Assembly: GCA_034231615.1 (NCBI GenBank)
Contig: CM067316.1
Span: 65,005,853-65,069,852, forward strand
DNA from: Meghimatium bilineatum
Lineage: Eukaryota > Mollusca > Gastropoda > Stylommatophora > Philomycidae
Direction: 5' to 3'
DNA length: 64,000 nucleotides
The translations under genes were made by a program, and so were the position numbers. The notes under the pieces were generated by a model. That model was not told where the DNA came from. It did not search any database and saw only the letters and a program-made list of their open reading frames with translations. Every line of letters begins with the position of its first letter. The first letter of the stretch is position 1. Shown here piece after piece: positions 1 through 12,394 of this stretch.

Positions 1-235
1 ATTTAGATTTTAGCGCATGTGAAGAGAAAAGTAAAACTTGAACATTTAGTAACAACCGTAAAGATCAAGGGGAGAAGAGACAAAGAAAGATAAAGAGATA
101 CATTTTTGGATGGATTGTCACTGTGGCACAAATAGAAGTCACCAACTGAACTTATTAACAACACAAGAGACAGAGAGTTGTGGAGAAGCATGATCGCCTA
201 CGCACTCGACACGACACGACACTTGATTGATTGAT
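1..235 (+). mobile_element. RTE-like LINE, 3' terminal fragment
   Basis: This is the last ~65 codons of a LINE open reading frame plus its tail. The plus strand reads pieces such as NLEHLVTTVKIKG, LDGLSLWHK and NNTRDRELWRSMIAYAL, which line up with the C-terminus of the better preserved RTE-like copy ending near 49,390. The last two are in one frame with a TAG stop between them, so the copy is dead. The window edge cuts its 5' side. It ends in a short TTGA repeat near 222-234, as expected for RTE-type elements, whose coding region runs almost to a simple-repeat tail. Clade assignment is by resemblance only. Confidence 0.7.
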
Positions 236-785
236 GTTGCATTGTTTTATCTTAATTATAGAAACTGAAGATTTCTCATTGCTTCCAGATTGTTTATTGA
301 ATTAGTTCAGAGGTTTCCAGCTTGTTGTGTACTAGCTTCTATATAAATAGCGCATCTGCACTTTGATATAATGTCGTAGTTTCATTATTACACAAACATC
401 TTTCAACATCAAATTAATGTCTTGTCCATTATTTTATTAATATAATTGTTTAAATGTTTAAAAAAAATGTTTTATACTTTTTGGGGGCTAACATTTCCAG
501 GAACAAAAATATATTGGAGTATTTATTGTTCATCTCATAGTTTATTTGAACAAATTTCTTAAATTCATTTAATGCGTTTTTTGTGGTTTCATGAAGGTGT
601 CATTCTCGCAATTACATGCATTTCCCTTGGTTTCAACCAGCTGCCATTCTGGCCAATTAACAGATGGTTGGTTGATGACACGTCGTTCATGGGCTTCTGC
701 CCTTTGTCTCAAGATAATTTTATAATGAATTACAAGTAAATGTTGAACATTAAAGCGTCGTGTTAAAATGTTTATACAAGATCTA
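236..785. other. unassigned AT-rich DNA
   Basis: I see no gene, RNA or repeat here. A TATA-like string (ctatataaatag) at about 340-351 has no supporting start codon or splice site and is probably chance in AT-rich sequence. Confidence 0.6.
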
Positions 786-1365
786 TAGGGATAGTAATTT
801 ATAGGTGCGGTAATTTAAAGGGGCGGTAATTTATAATTATAGGGACATCACTTTATAGGAGCAGTAATATGTAGGGACAGTAATTTATAGGTGCGGTAAT
901 TTAAAGGGGCGGTAATTTACAGGGGCGATAATTTATATGGCGGTAATTATAGGGACGGTAATTTAGATGGCGGTAATTTATAGGGGCGGTAATTTATAAT
1001 TATAGGGACATCACTTTATATGAGCAGTAATATGTAGGGACAGTAATTTATAGGATCGGTAATTTATAGGATCGGTAATTTATAGGATCGGTAATTTATA
1101 ATGACAGTAATTTATAGCAGCAGTAATTTATAGTGGCAGTAATTTATAGTGGCAGAAATTATAGTGGCAGTGATTTATAGGAGCAGTAATTTATGATTAA
1201 GTAATGTTTAGTGGCAGTGATTTATAGGGGCAGTAATCTGTATGGGCGGTGACTTATAGGGGCAGTAATCTGTATGGGCGGTGACTTATAGGGGCAGTAT
1301 TCTGTATGGACGGTGACTTATAGGGGCAGTATTCTGTATAAGCGGTGACTTATAGGGGCAGTATT
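786..1365. repeat. minisatellite, 16-bp unit (32-bp dimers at the end)
   Basis: About 35 diverged copies of a 16-bp unit built on ggggcggtaatttata. From about 1,215 the copies alternate between a cagtaatctgta form and a cggtgacttata form, giving a 32-bp dimer, so the right end was homogenised separately from the left. Confidence 0.9.
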
Positions 1366-1958
1366 CCCACTATGTGCGTAGGTGATGATGGCTATATAAC
1401 CCGGATGAGTACATCTGTATCAGTCTTGTTCCATATGCTAGGCTGTAGAGATTTATGATTAGCTCAAGATTAGGGTTTACTTAGGATGTTTTTAAAAAAT
1501 GGAGTAACTCTTCCAGAGTTATTCAATGTTCCCAGATGTGTTTCACTCAGTGTAGCTATAGGGTGCAATGCTAGTAGCTGAGCAGTCTTCTGCATTGTAT
1601 TACACTTTGTCTAATCTCGAGACACAAATAAGATTTCGTGACTTATTTAATGAGTCACCTAACACAAGTTGGAAACTGCTGGGCAAGATTGTTATACCTT
1701 GACATTATCTACCATCTTCAGTGAGTGAAGTCTCTGACGGCTCACGATGATATTGTAAATAATTCTGAAGAAATAAAAGAAATATGTTTGCAATGTGAAG
1801 TCTTTCTTATTTTTGTAATGTGGGAATTTGAAATCTTTTTTGAACTCTCTAAACGTGAAGTCTTTCTTTATTTTTTGAAGTATCTGAATGTGAAGTGTTT
1901 CTATATTTTTAAATTCCTGAATGTGAAGTTTTTCTTTCTATTCTTTCAAAATAAAGGC
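1366..1958. other. unassigned DNA with a degenerate repeat at its right end
   Basis: No gene is recognised. From about 1,790 to 1,950 the phrase gtgaagtctttctt and close variants recur four times, a decayed tandem repeat leading into the next array. The 84-codon plus frame over it (1725-1979) has no recognisable domain. Confidence 0.5.
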
Positions 1959-2385
1959 AACATAGACGTGCTTCTATAGAAGGAGTCAACATAGATGTGC
2001 TTCTATATAAGGAGAAAAATAGATGTGCTTCTATAGAAGGAGTCAACATAGATGTGCTTCTATAGAAGGAGAAAAATAGATGTGCTTCTATATAAGGAGA
2101 AAAATAGATGTGCTTCTATAGAAGGAGTCAACATAGATGTGCTTCTATAGAAGGAGAAAAATAGATGTGCTTCTATATAAGGAGAAAAATAGATGTGCTT
2201 CTATATAAGGAGAAAAATAGATGTGCTTCTATAGAAGGAGTCAACATAGATGTGCTTCTATAGAAGGAGAAAAATAGATGTGCTTCTATAGAAGGAGAAA
2301 AATAGATGTGCTTCTATAGAAGGAGAAAAATAGATGTGCTTCTATTGAAAGATACAACATAGATGTGCTTCTATAATAGAAAGCT
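1959..2385. repeat. minisatellite, 28-29-bp unit
   Basis: About 15 copies sharing agatgtgcttctata. The two unit types differ in their linker (aaaaa, 28 bp, or tcaac, 29 bp) and are interspersed as if blocks had been duplicated. Confidence 0.93.
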
Positions 2386-2439
2386 GAGAGTAATATCAAC
2401 AGCAAGAAAGACTAACCGAGATTTGCTGAAAGGGAAACA

Positions 2440-2680
2440 TTAGAGAATGAAACATTCTTTTTTTTGTGTACACGATATGAGACAGGAAGTTGTTGAGAAT
2501 ATAGTTACAATATGACAGACATAAGGCAGGAGAGATTGAAGAGGACAACGCGAACAGATATTAGAAAGTCGAGGTCGTGGCGTGGCAAAAAGTCCAGAGC
2601 GATCTTGAGAAAAGATACTACTGGAAATAAAGAGTTGTGGAGATACATGATCTCCCACGCCAGTTGAAAATGGCGTCTGG
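2440..2680 (+). mobile_element. RTE-like LINE, 3' terminal fragment
   Basis: The plus strand carries RQEVVENIVT followed by ELWRYMISHA, matching the C-terminal RQAGLENIITT and EPWRAMTAYA of the RTE-like copy at 49.2-49.4 kb in the same order and spacing. Several stops and frame changes lie between, so this is an old copy. Everything 5' of the last ~75 codons is missing. Confidence 0.6.
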
Positions 2681-4110
2681 TGATGATTCTATCACTGACT
2701 GTGAAATGTGGAGCTGACTCCACGGTTGTAGATAAGACAACTTTAAACTAAGGATTGTACCTATAGAAATGTTCATTACACCGTTTAGTGTGTCTAAATG
2801 TCATTATTAACGAGAGATTTGAAGACCTTATTGTGAACAAATTGCTAAGGGAGAGGTTGCTACCGATATTTTGATTTGAAGACCTTATCGTTAAAAATAG
2901 CTAAGGAAGAAGTTGTTACCCATATTTCCTAGTACTAAAAGTCGTGTTCAGATTTTTAAGGGAGGGTTTTTTTTTTAAACACACTAGCCGCCCACATCTT
3001 ATTTACGGGCCTGGCTGGCTCACAGAATGCTGTTAAATGTCGGTCAACTCAACATCAACTTACCATTACCGGCTAGAGAAATACCGAGAAGCGCAGGCAG
3101 GAGTTAAGGGACTTGAATCATCGATTCTGTGACGAGAAATGGATTTTTCACCATCTTCTGTAGATCAATGATTTTAAGCTACATTTTCTGTCCCACTGAC
3201 GTGAAGACAGGTGACGAGGGCTGTATATTCTCTTCTGCCTGAATAGTCGTTGATGTGGTGACTGAGGATATCTAACTACGGACATGTGTCCCATTTAGTT
3301 TTCTTGTGATATCTTACGGCTAATATCGGGCGAGTATATTTTCAAGTAAAAATTGTTAGTATATACAAGCGTTACCCAATTTCAAAGTGATACATCTCAG
3401 TAAATGTATAACGCTTATAATGGAAATTTTGTGTGTGAATTAAATTGGTATATACTCTACACATTAAATTTTTCATTAAAATGCAGCCATTGATTTCAAT
3501 TTTCGTTTATTTACGATATATATATAGGCCTATATATGGGAGTCTATATAACTTATCAACTCACATCTCACACACATTCTATAAGATGTTTACAGTCAAT
3601 GAAAAGACCTGATTATCACATGGTTTGTTTATCATACAGTGAGCATGATTTAAGCGTGCATTTGTACTATTTTGTACTTTGTGTGTAATGTCTGGTAAAA
3701 GTTCTAATCTCGATACACACAAGACTTAGTGTGCCGACAAATATTCAAGGGTTTAATTCATTTCTAATTACTGGACATGATTCGGAAATATAAAGTCTTT
3801 ATTAATGGCGTCTAACCAAATATAACATCAATTGCTAAAAATGACTTACATTAGCCTGTTCATCAGATAATGACATTTGTTTGAGGGCAAAGCTAGTGAA
3901 GCGTGCTTCAAACGACATACCGGGTATGTTAAAATGATTATAATATTGTATGATTTTTAACAGAATCATGTCTAGATTGTTTTTGTGTTTTGCCATCAAG
4001 AGTTTAGAAATTCACCGCACAAATCCAGAACATTTAGTTATAACCACATTCTTACAGGATTTATTTCACCTGCAGGAAGTTACGATTATGTAACGTGTAA
4101 CACTCTCTGA
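2681..4110. other. unassigned AT-rich DNA
   Basis: No coding domain, tRNA or tandem array is recognised in these 1.4 kb. A pair of related sentences around gaagaccttat (2,821 and 2,877) suggests a decayed duplication of ~55 bp. Confidence 0.5.
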
Positions 4111-4111
4111 G

Positions 4112-4152
4112 GTATGTGTGTGTGTGTGTGTGTGTGTATGTGTGTGTGTATC
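4112..4152. repeat. (TG)n microsatellite
   Basis: An almost pure TG dinucleotide run with two TATG interruptions. Confidence 0.95.
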
Positions 4153-5025
4153 TCGTTGACTGTAGACTATCGGAACATGCTACATGACTCCACAGATAAA
4201 ACACACCATAGTGTTCTATGATTCCACAGATGTCAACATATTGTTCTATGTCTCTTTTGTACCATAACATTTAACACTCCTAGGTGTGTCAGAAGGCCAG
4301 TATGTACATCTTAATGTGTCACAGTTTCCACATTCTTGAAGGATATGTTCTGAAGTTTGGTTTTCACATTGTTCTTGTGTGATTTGCCATGTTAGCAAAA
4401 CACCAAGATCTTAAAAGTACATCTTTGTGGTGTACCTTGACAACAGATATACCAAGGCGTGTGCTGGACTTCTGACAAACACTTTTAGGGATCGTGTCCG
4501 TGAGGGCTGTAGATTAATGTAGATGGAATGAGAATTGACTGCAAAAAAGCAAGCAATATATCCAGCACCCATCAGCGGCACAACCAGAGGCACTGTCGGC
4601 CACACAGTGACACAAGGGATTCTGACTTGGACAAATGGAATGCAGCTGCATTGGGGCGGGGGTCAATGTCCTAATTTGCGTAGATGTCGCTATGGTATAA
4701 AGGCGCCTAGAGTACACAGTAAATACAGCTGGAAAAAGCAACACGCGCTAAAGGGCAGCGTTGTGTAAAGGAGTGACTTAAGTGAAAGCCAAGTCCCAAT
4801 TCTTAATCGCGAGCCCGATCGACTGAAGTGTTGTCATTGGTCAAGAACACACAGTAGCGTAAACGATTGATCACACACGTGTCACTGGCAACATGAAACC
4901 TATTCATAGTGTAGGAGCAATGATGTCACCGCCAACTTGAGCATGTAATCCTGGGGGGGGGAAATGAATATATATATATATATATATGGATTATAGTATT
5001 AGCACACATAAATGCTGCATGGTAC
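4153..5025. other. unassigned DNA with a short (TA)n run
   Basis: No gene recognised. Overlapping frames of 64-77 codons at 4.4-4.77 kb show no known domain. A short TA run lies at about 4,969-4,987. Confidence 0.5.
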
Positions 5026-5027
5026 CA

Positions 5028-5612
5028 TGACAAAATATACCCAGACAAAAATATACCGGACATAATATACCAGACAAAATATCTCCAAGACAAAACATAC
5101 CCAGATACCCAGACAAAATATACCCAAGATAAAATATACCCATACAAGATATACACAGAAAAAGTATTCGGAAAAATAATATTCCCAGTCAAAATGTACC
5201 CAGAAAAAATATGCCCAGACAAAATATAAAATATACCCAGATAAAATATTCCAGATAAAATATTCCTAGACAAAATATTCCGGACATAATATACCAGACA
5301 AATATCCCAAAAAACAAAATATAACCAGACAAACTATTCCCTGACAAAATATTCCGGAAAAAATATTCCAGACAAAATATCCCAAGGCAAAATAATCCCA
5401 GACAAAATATACCGGAAAAAATATTATCAGAAAAAATATACCGGACAACATATACCAGCCAAATATCCCCAAAACAAATTATACCAGAAAAAAATATTCC
5501 CAGACAAAATATACACAGACAAAATATTCGAAGACAAAATGTTTTCAGAACAAACTATTCCCAGTAAAAGTATTCCAGACAAAATATTCCAATATAGCAA
5601 AAATATTAGGAA
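5028..5612. repeat. degenerate minisatellite, ~15-18-bp unit
   Basis: More than 30 strongly diverged copies built on cagacaaaatattcc or cagacaaaatataccc. Three minus-strand frames of 68-115 codons run through it and read repeated YFVWDI- and NIFSG-like hydrophobic peptides. These are repeat translation, not genes. Confidence 0.9.
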
Positions 5613-5763
5613 AGAAATAATAGTAATAGTATTATAGACAAACAAGTGAAGTAATTTATGATAATCTCCTAGGAAATATGGCACGTTTTATGCAAACATA
5701 AGATTGAGGTATGACATTTTGTATACAAACATCCGTCGAAGACAGATGTGTCCGGCCATTGGC

Positions 5764-5825
5764 GCAATATTTTGTCTGGGAATATTTTGTCCGGTATATT
5801 TTTGTTGGGAATATTTTGTCCGGTT
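5764..5825. repeat. inverted fragment of the 5.0-5.6 kb array
   Basis: Four units (tattttgtctgggaa, tattttgtccgg and variants) lie in the opposite orientation to the array ending 150 bp to the left. The two could fold back on each other. Confidence 0.75.
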
Positions 5826-6197
5826 ACCTTCTACATTCCTACCAGTTATCTGCAGCGACGAAGGTAGGCAGCGAGGACAGTGGAAGCGTCATATCCCGGG
5901 GCGCCACAACCGAAAGGACGTTAGTTTATGTAACGGAGATTGAATTCAACAGCAGAATCTCTAAAGCGACTGTTACAATTTATAGACTTCTCTGAATGTG
6001 TGAAAACGGAACGGCATTAACATCATCACGAAATGAAAAGTTTATCGCGCCATTGTGCTCTCTATCTTCCTGTTCGGTTGTTAGACCTCGACAGTGTACA
6101 TCATACACGCTAGACTGTTCAATCACTTCACACATCACTGAATCTGCAGACCTCTCATGGTAATCTGGCAAGATAAAGTATCTCATTCTGAAGTCCA
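5826..6197. other. unassigned DNA, locally GC-richer
   Basis: No domain is recognised in the short frames here (74-94 codons on either strand). Confidence 0.45.
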
Positions 6198-6978
6198 CAC
6201 ACAAGCTAACATTCCAAGCATATATACAGTGCTTACGTGCTCACATGAGCCAACATTCCAAGCATTCATACAGTGCTTACGTGCTCACATGAGCCAACAT
6301 TCCAAGCATTCATACAGTGCTTACGTGCTCACATGAGCCAACATTCCAAGCATTCATACAGTGCTTACGTGCTCACACGAGCTAACATTCCAAGCATTAA
6401 TACAGTGCTTACGTGCTCACACAAGCTAACATTCCAAGCATATATACAGTGCTTACGTGCTCACACAAGCTAACATTCCAAGCATTCATACAGTGCTTAC
6501 GTGCTCACACAAGCTAACATTCCAAGCATTCATACAATGCTTACGTGCTCACACGAGCTAACATTCCAAGCATTCATACAGTGCTTACGTGCTCACACGA
6601 GCTAACATTCCAAGCATTCATACAGTGCTTACGTGCTCACACGATATAACATTCCAAGCATTCATACAGTGCTTACGTGCTCACACAAGCTAACATTCCA
6701 AGCATTCATACAATGCTTACGTGCTCACACGAGCTAGCATTCCAAGCATTCATACAGTGCTTACGTGCTCACACGAGCTAACATTCCAAGCATTCATACA
6801 GTGCTTACGTGCTCACACGAGCTAGCATTCCAAGCATTCATACAGTGCTTACGTGCTCACACGAGCTAACATTCCAAGCATTCATACAGTGCTTACGTGC
6901 TCACACGATATAACATTCCAAGCATTCATACAGTGCTTACGTGCTCACACAAGCTAAAATTGCAAGCATACATACAGT
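6198..6978. repeat. minisatellite, 44-bp unit
   Basis: About 17.5 copies of a 44-bp unit containing acattccaagcattcata and gcttacgtgctcac. Copies differ mainly at one spot (acaagc, acgagc, atgagc or acgatat), and the variants recur in blocks. Confidence 0.95.
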
Positions 6979-7029
6979 GCATAAGATAGCAGCACTGAGA
7001 TTAGCTGAAATAATCTTGTGTACCTGCCA

Positions 7030-7515
7030 TTAAAACATATCCAAAAACAGCTGATATATGGTGAGCTCATTAAGGGAAAACAACTGGCACATGGACAGAA
7101 GAAATAACACCAAAGGCTCTCTTATATGGACAGACGAAGCACACAAATGACTCTTACATGGACAGAAGAAACAACACCAAGGACTCTCTTACAGTTTCCC
7201 TACGAATTTCAACATCGGCGCTACATCCTGGAAGTCTATCTCGGAATCATCTAGTGTAGTGTAGCAACAACATCAAAGATGCTGGCATCGCTGAGAAACA
7301 TGACATCTCAGAGGCACTGAGAAACATGACATCTCAGAGGCACTGAGAAAAAGTGCTGCCCGAAAAGACATACAAATATCCAATCCTGAGCGAACGTGTC
7401 CCAGATGTGGCAGACGATTCTATGCCAGGATTTGTGTGTTCAGTCATGTCCCGCACACACCAGAAAGATACAACAACATAAGTCTGAAACTGTTGTCATC
7501 TCCAGCGATGGACAC
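7030..7515 (+). mobile_element. zinc-finger-tailed LINE, 3' terminal fragment
   Basis: In one frame the right end reads SNPERTCPRCGRRFYARI and continues to a pair of histidines, a C-x2-C-x12-H finger. The same finger, with ARIGLISHLRTH, ends the copies at 51.7-52.9 kb and 35.4 kb. Left of it, GQKK and SFPTNFNIGATSWKSIS fit the QGGQKKRYQDSLKTSL and TWRSKIKK stretch of the 51.7 kb copy. The copy is frameshifted and contains internal duplications: a 25-bp unit ending ctcagaggcactgagaaac repeats at 7,295-7,345, and a phrase around ggacagaagaaa repeats at 7,094 and 7,159. Known LINEs of this kind place a nucleic-acid-binding finger at the extreme C-terminus. Confidence 0.65.
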
Positions 7516-7579
7516 ATATTAATATCATAGGTAAGTCTTATTTATGTTTTCTCGTGACCTACTAGTGGGTCGCATTTGG

Positions 7580-7850
7580 GTCGATTTTGGTAATTTCTTA
7601 CATTCCTCATTATGTTCTACAATAAACAGTGAATAGATTCGGTGATATGACACATCCTTGTCTGACTCCTTTTTCACACACTGAACCAGATGTTTCACTA
7701 ACTATGGCTGCTCATTGTCTTTGGTACAACATTTTATTCAGAACTAAGTGTAGAAGAAGATTCATGTCTCTCAAGATGTTCCAAAGTTCTTGATGTTTTA
7801 GGCAATCGAAGGCCATACTGTAATCAATGAAACATATGTAGATGTTAATA
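7580..7850 (-). mobile_element. LINE reverse transcriptase fragment (motifs A-B)
   Basis: Read on the minus strand, FIDYSMAFDCLKHQELWNIL is the RT motif A block (metal-binding D plus the AFD signature). About 45 codons later GVRQGCVISPNLFT is motif B, the fingers-palm block of LINE RTs. The catalytic ADD motif would lie to the left and is lost. Frame changes and stops separate the two blocks. Only ~90 codons of an RT of ~250 remain. The 28-bp array begins within 10 bp of its 5' edge. Confidence 0.8.
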
Positions 7851-7856
7851 TTCAAT

Positions 7857-8765
7857 TAGCTACATTTCTCTAATAATGTTAAACTCTCTATGTTTCTCTA
7901 ATAATGTTAAACTCTCTACATTTCTCTAATAATGTTAAACTCTCTACATTTCTCTATAATTTTAAACTCTCTATGTTTCTCTAATAATGTTAAACTCTCT
8001 ACATTTCTCTATAATGTTAAACTCTCTACATTTCTCTAATAATGTTAAATTCTCTACATTTCTCTATAATTTTAAACTCTCTATGTTTCTCTAATAATGT
8101 TAAACTCTCTAAATTTCTCTATAATTTTAAACTCTCTATGTTTCTCTAATAATGTTAAACTCTCTACATTTCTCTAATAATGTTAAACACTCTACATTTC
8201 TCTAATAATGTTAAACTCTCTACATTTCTCTAATAATGTTAAACTCTCTACATTTGTCTAATAATGTTAAACTCTCTACATTTCTCTAATGTTAAACTCT
8301 CTACATTTGTCTAATAATGTTAAACTCTCTACATTTCTCTAATAATGTTAAACTCTCTACATTTCTCTGATGATGTTAAACTCTCTACATTTCTCTAATA
8401 ATGTTAAACTCTCTACATTTCTCTAATAATGTTAAACTCTCTACATTTCTCTAATAATGTTAAACTCTCTACATTTCTCTAATAATGTTAAACTCTCTAC
8501 ATTTCTCTAATAATGTTAAACTCTCTACATTTCTCTATAATGTTAAACTGTCTGTTTCTCTAAAATGTTAAACTCTGTTTCTCTATAATGTTAAACTCTC
8601 TACATTTCTCTATAATGTTAAACTCTCTACATTTGTCTAATAATGTTAAACTCTCTACATTTCTCTAATAATGTTAAACTCTCTACATTTCTCTAATAAT
8701 GGTAAACTCTCTATATTTCTCTAATAATGTTAAACTCTCTACATTTCTCTAATAATGTTAAACTA
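7857..8765. repeat. minisatellite, 28-bp unit
   Basis: About 33 copies of a 28-bp unit made of gttaaactctctacatttct plus ctaataat. Variants include tatgtttctct at the left and shortened 26-bp copies. Confidence 0.95.
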
Positions 8766-9094
8766 TTTGCATGTTTTATCTATAATGTTAATCTCTCCAG
8801 TTCTCCATATATTTTCTTACAAATATTCTTCCCATCTCTCCAGCATATCTCTGTCAATGTGAGATTATATATACATGTCTCAAATATGCTGAAGCAGAGT
8901 TTCCTTACTCAGTAATGCGACAAAAAGTGTGAAAAATGACTGGAGAATTAAGGGACAGCAGTGAGATATGCAGGGCATGATCGCGGATTAAACCCGAGGA
9001 TTTTCGAATACATCACACAGATAATTTGTCTGCACGCTGTATCGATCTATTCACTGATATTTTCAGAGGGGCCAGATGTTTTTGGCATGTGACA
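8766..9094. other. unassigned DNA
   Basis: Nothing recognised between the two arrays. Confidence 0.5.
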
Positions 9095-9172
9095 TGCATC
9101 TTTATCTCTCTGTATCTCTCTGTATCTCTCTCTAAATCTCTCTCTGTAACTCTCTCTCTCTCTCTCTCTCTG
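9095..9172. repeat. CT-rich microsatellite
   Basis: ctctctgtat repeats passing into a (CT)n run. Confidence 0.9.
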
Positions 9173-9244
9173 CGATCATCGTATAGACCGCCATCGTAAA
9201 GTAAAAAATTGTATAATAATAACCTCTCTACAAAACAAAGAATA

Positions 9245-10948
9245 TAATTCACACAATCATCAACACACACAATCATCAACACACACAATCATCAACACAC
9301 ACAATCATCAACACACACAATCATCAACACACACAATCATCAACACACACAATCATCAACACACACAATCATCAACACACACAATCATCAACATACACAA
9401 TCATCAACATACACAATCTTCAACATACACAATCATCAACACACATACACAATCATCAACATACACAAAAATAAAAATAAAAATCATCAACACACAAAAT
9501 CAACATACACAATCATCAACATACACAATCATCAGCATACACAATCATCAACATACACAATCATCAACATACACAATCATCAACACACAATCATCAACAC
9601 ACACAATCATCAACACACACAATCATCAACATACACAATCATCAACACACACAATCATCAACATACACAATCATCAACATACACAATCATCAACACACAT
9701 ACACAATCATCAACACACATACACATTCATCAACATACACAATCATCAACATACACAATCATCAACACACACAATCATCAACACACACAATCATCAACAC
9801 ACACAATCATCAACACACACAATCATCAACACACACACTCATCAACACACACAATCATCAACACACACAATCATCAACACACACAATCATCAACATACAC
9901 AATCATCAACATACACAATCATCAACACACATACACAATCATCAACACACATACACAATCTTCAACATACACAATCATCAACACACATACACAATCATCA
10001 ACATACACAAAAATAAAAATAAAAATCATCAACACACAAAATCAACATACACAATCATCAACATACACAATCATCAGCATACACAATCATCAACATACAC
10101 AATCATCAACATACACAATCATCAACACACAATCATCAACACACACAATCATCAACACACACAATCATCAACATACACAATCATCAACACACACAATCAT
10201 CAACATACACAATCATCAACATACACAATCATCAACACACATACACAATCATCAACACACATACACATTCATCAACATACACAATCATCAACATACACAA
10301 TCATCAACACACACAATCATCAACACACACAATCATCAACACACACAATCATCAACACACACAATCATCAACACACACAATCATCAACACACACAATCAT
10401 CAACACACACAATCATCAACACACACAATCATCAACACACACAATCATCAACACACACAATCATCAACACACACAATCATCAACACACACAATCATCAAC
10501 ACACACAATCATCAACATACACAAAAATAAAAAAAACAATCATCAACACACAAAATCAACATACACAATCATCAACATACACAATCATCAGCATACACAA
10601 TCATCAACATACACAATCATCAACATACACAATCATCAACACACAATCATCAACACACACAATCATCAACACACACAATCATCAACATACACAATCATCA
10701 ACACACACAATCATCAACATACACAATCATCAACATACACAATCATCAACATACACAATCATCAACACACATACACAATCATCAACATACACAATCATCA
10801 ACACACACAATCATCAACACACACAATCATCAACACACACAATCATCAACACACACAATCATCAACACACACAATCATCAACACACACAATCATCAACAC
10901 ACACAATCATCAACACACACAATCATCAACACACACAATCATCAACAT
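9245..10948. repeat. minisatellite, 16-bp unit with ~0.5-kb higher-order repeats
   Basis: About 105 copies of caatcatcaacacaca and its catacaca variant over 1.7 kb. A distinctive spacer, acaaaaataaaaataaaaat, appears at 9,465 and 10,007, with a mutated version at 10,521. The variant copies around it recur in the same order. The array is therefore a higher-order repeat of about 542 and 514 bp, made by duplication of a long block rather than by single-unit slippage. Confidence 0.97.
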
Positions 10949-11226
10949 ACATATCAAATGTGTCTGCATCACTGCTCAAAATAAAAACAATGTTTCTTAT
11001 ATAAAATAAATGTTCATCATCGGGTGACGTGCTGATTTCCGTCAGAGTCGAAATCACAGATTTAAACGCGGATCTCCACAAATCTCTCCCCCCCCCACCC
11101 ATTTATAGTGTATATCATTTAGCTGTCTTCTTCCTCCTTTACTTTTTATCCTGTAACCAGGTGTACATGCATTTACATCAACAATTTTTTACTTTCTCTT
11201 CCCGTAGTTAACACCTTGTTAAGTAT
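10949..11226. other. unassigned DNA with a short C run
   Basis: Contains a run of 9 C at about 11,088-11,096. No gene recognised. Confidence 0.5.
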
Positions 11227-11227
11227 T

Positions 11228-11660
11228 CAGGAAGTCATCCCAACTGTAGGGAGTCATCCCACGTGCACGGAGTCCTCCCAACTGTAGGGAGTCATCCCAC
11301 GTGCACGGAGTCCTCCCAACTGTAGGGAGTCATCCCACGTGCACGGAGTCCTCCCAACTGTAGGGAGTCATCCCACGTGCACGGAGTCCTCCCAACTGTA
11401 GGGAGTCATCCCACGTGCACGGAGTCCTCCCAACTGTAGGGAGTCATCCCACGTGCACGGAGTCCTCCCAACTGTAAGAAGTCCTACCACTTGTAGGGGT
11501 TTCTTCCACCTGTACGAAAATCTCCCACCTGTACGAAATTCTCCCACCTGTATGTAGTTCTCTCACCTGCACTGAGTCCTCCCACCTGTAGGGAGTCATC
11601 CCACGTGCACGGAGTCTTCCCAACTGTAGGGGTTACTTCCACCTGTATGGAGTCCTCCGA
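11228..11660. repeat. minisatellite, 38-bp unit made of two 19-bp halves
   Basis: About seven near-identical 38-bp units (gtcatcccacgtgcacgga plus gtcctcccaactgtaggga), then degenerate 19-bp copies to 11,660. The halves share gtc-tccca and clearly descend from one 19-bp ancestor. Confidence 0.95.
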
Positions 11661-11667
11661 CGTGTAG

Positions 11668-11985
11668 TATTCTAGCTGTAATCGGATGTGATATTCTTTT
11701 AGCTGTAATCGCGTGTGATAATCGTCTAGCTGTAATCGGATGTGATATTCTTTTAGCTGTAATCGCGTGTGATAATCGTCTAGCTGTAATCGGGTGTGAT
11801 AATCGTCTAGCTGTAATCGGGTGTGATAATCGTCTAGCTGTAATCGGGTGTGATAATCGTCTAGCTGTAATCGGGTGTGATAATCGTCTAGCTGTAATCG
11901 GGTGTGATAATCGTCTAGCTGTAATCGCGTGTGATAATCGTCTAGCTGTAATCGGGTGTGATAATCGTCTAGCTGTAATCGGCTG
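11668..11985. repeat. minisatellite, 27-bp unit
   Basis: About 12 copies containing gataatcgtctagctgtaat. Because 27 is divisible by three, the minus strand repeats the nonapeptide RLQLDDYHT. With the neighbouring 38-bp array this makes a 183-codon open frame (11,484-12,035, minus). It has no non-repeat domain and is most simply explained as translation of the repeat. Confidence 0.95.
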
Positions 11986-12394
11986 TGAGAAAAATAATAA
12001 CAGTCATCAAAAACAAATCTACTTATTACAAACATACGTTATTATTTTAAAATTATTTGTTAGCCTTTATTCGCAAACTCCTGCATATTATCAGGATATA
12101 ATCCGGTGAACTATGATTTGTCACGGTTTGCAGATTGGTTGAGATATTTTCACATTTCATCCAACAAATCCTATTTCAGCTTGGTTTCTGTATTCATTTA
12201 AACGTTTATTGGATTAGACATTCAACATCAGCTCTAACACCACCATGTAGCAGATCATAAAGTGGCTATTAGTTAAACCCTTCCCCCGCCTCGCCAACAC
12301 ACTACCAACATGTTGTTTTTAAATGTCTGTGAATATCCGGAACACGTTCCTGCTAGCGAGTATTCCTAGTGTTTGTCGTTAGTGAATCAATATT
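11986..12394. other. unassigned AT-rich DNA
   Basis: No feature recognised. Confidence 0.5.

Noticed and set aside
9245-10948. CRISPR-like array of short repeats
   Set aside because: Direct tandem units without unique spacers, in animal DNA with SINEs and LINEs. It is a minisatellite.
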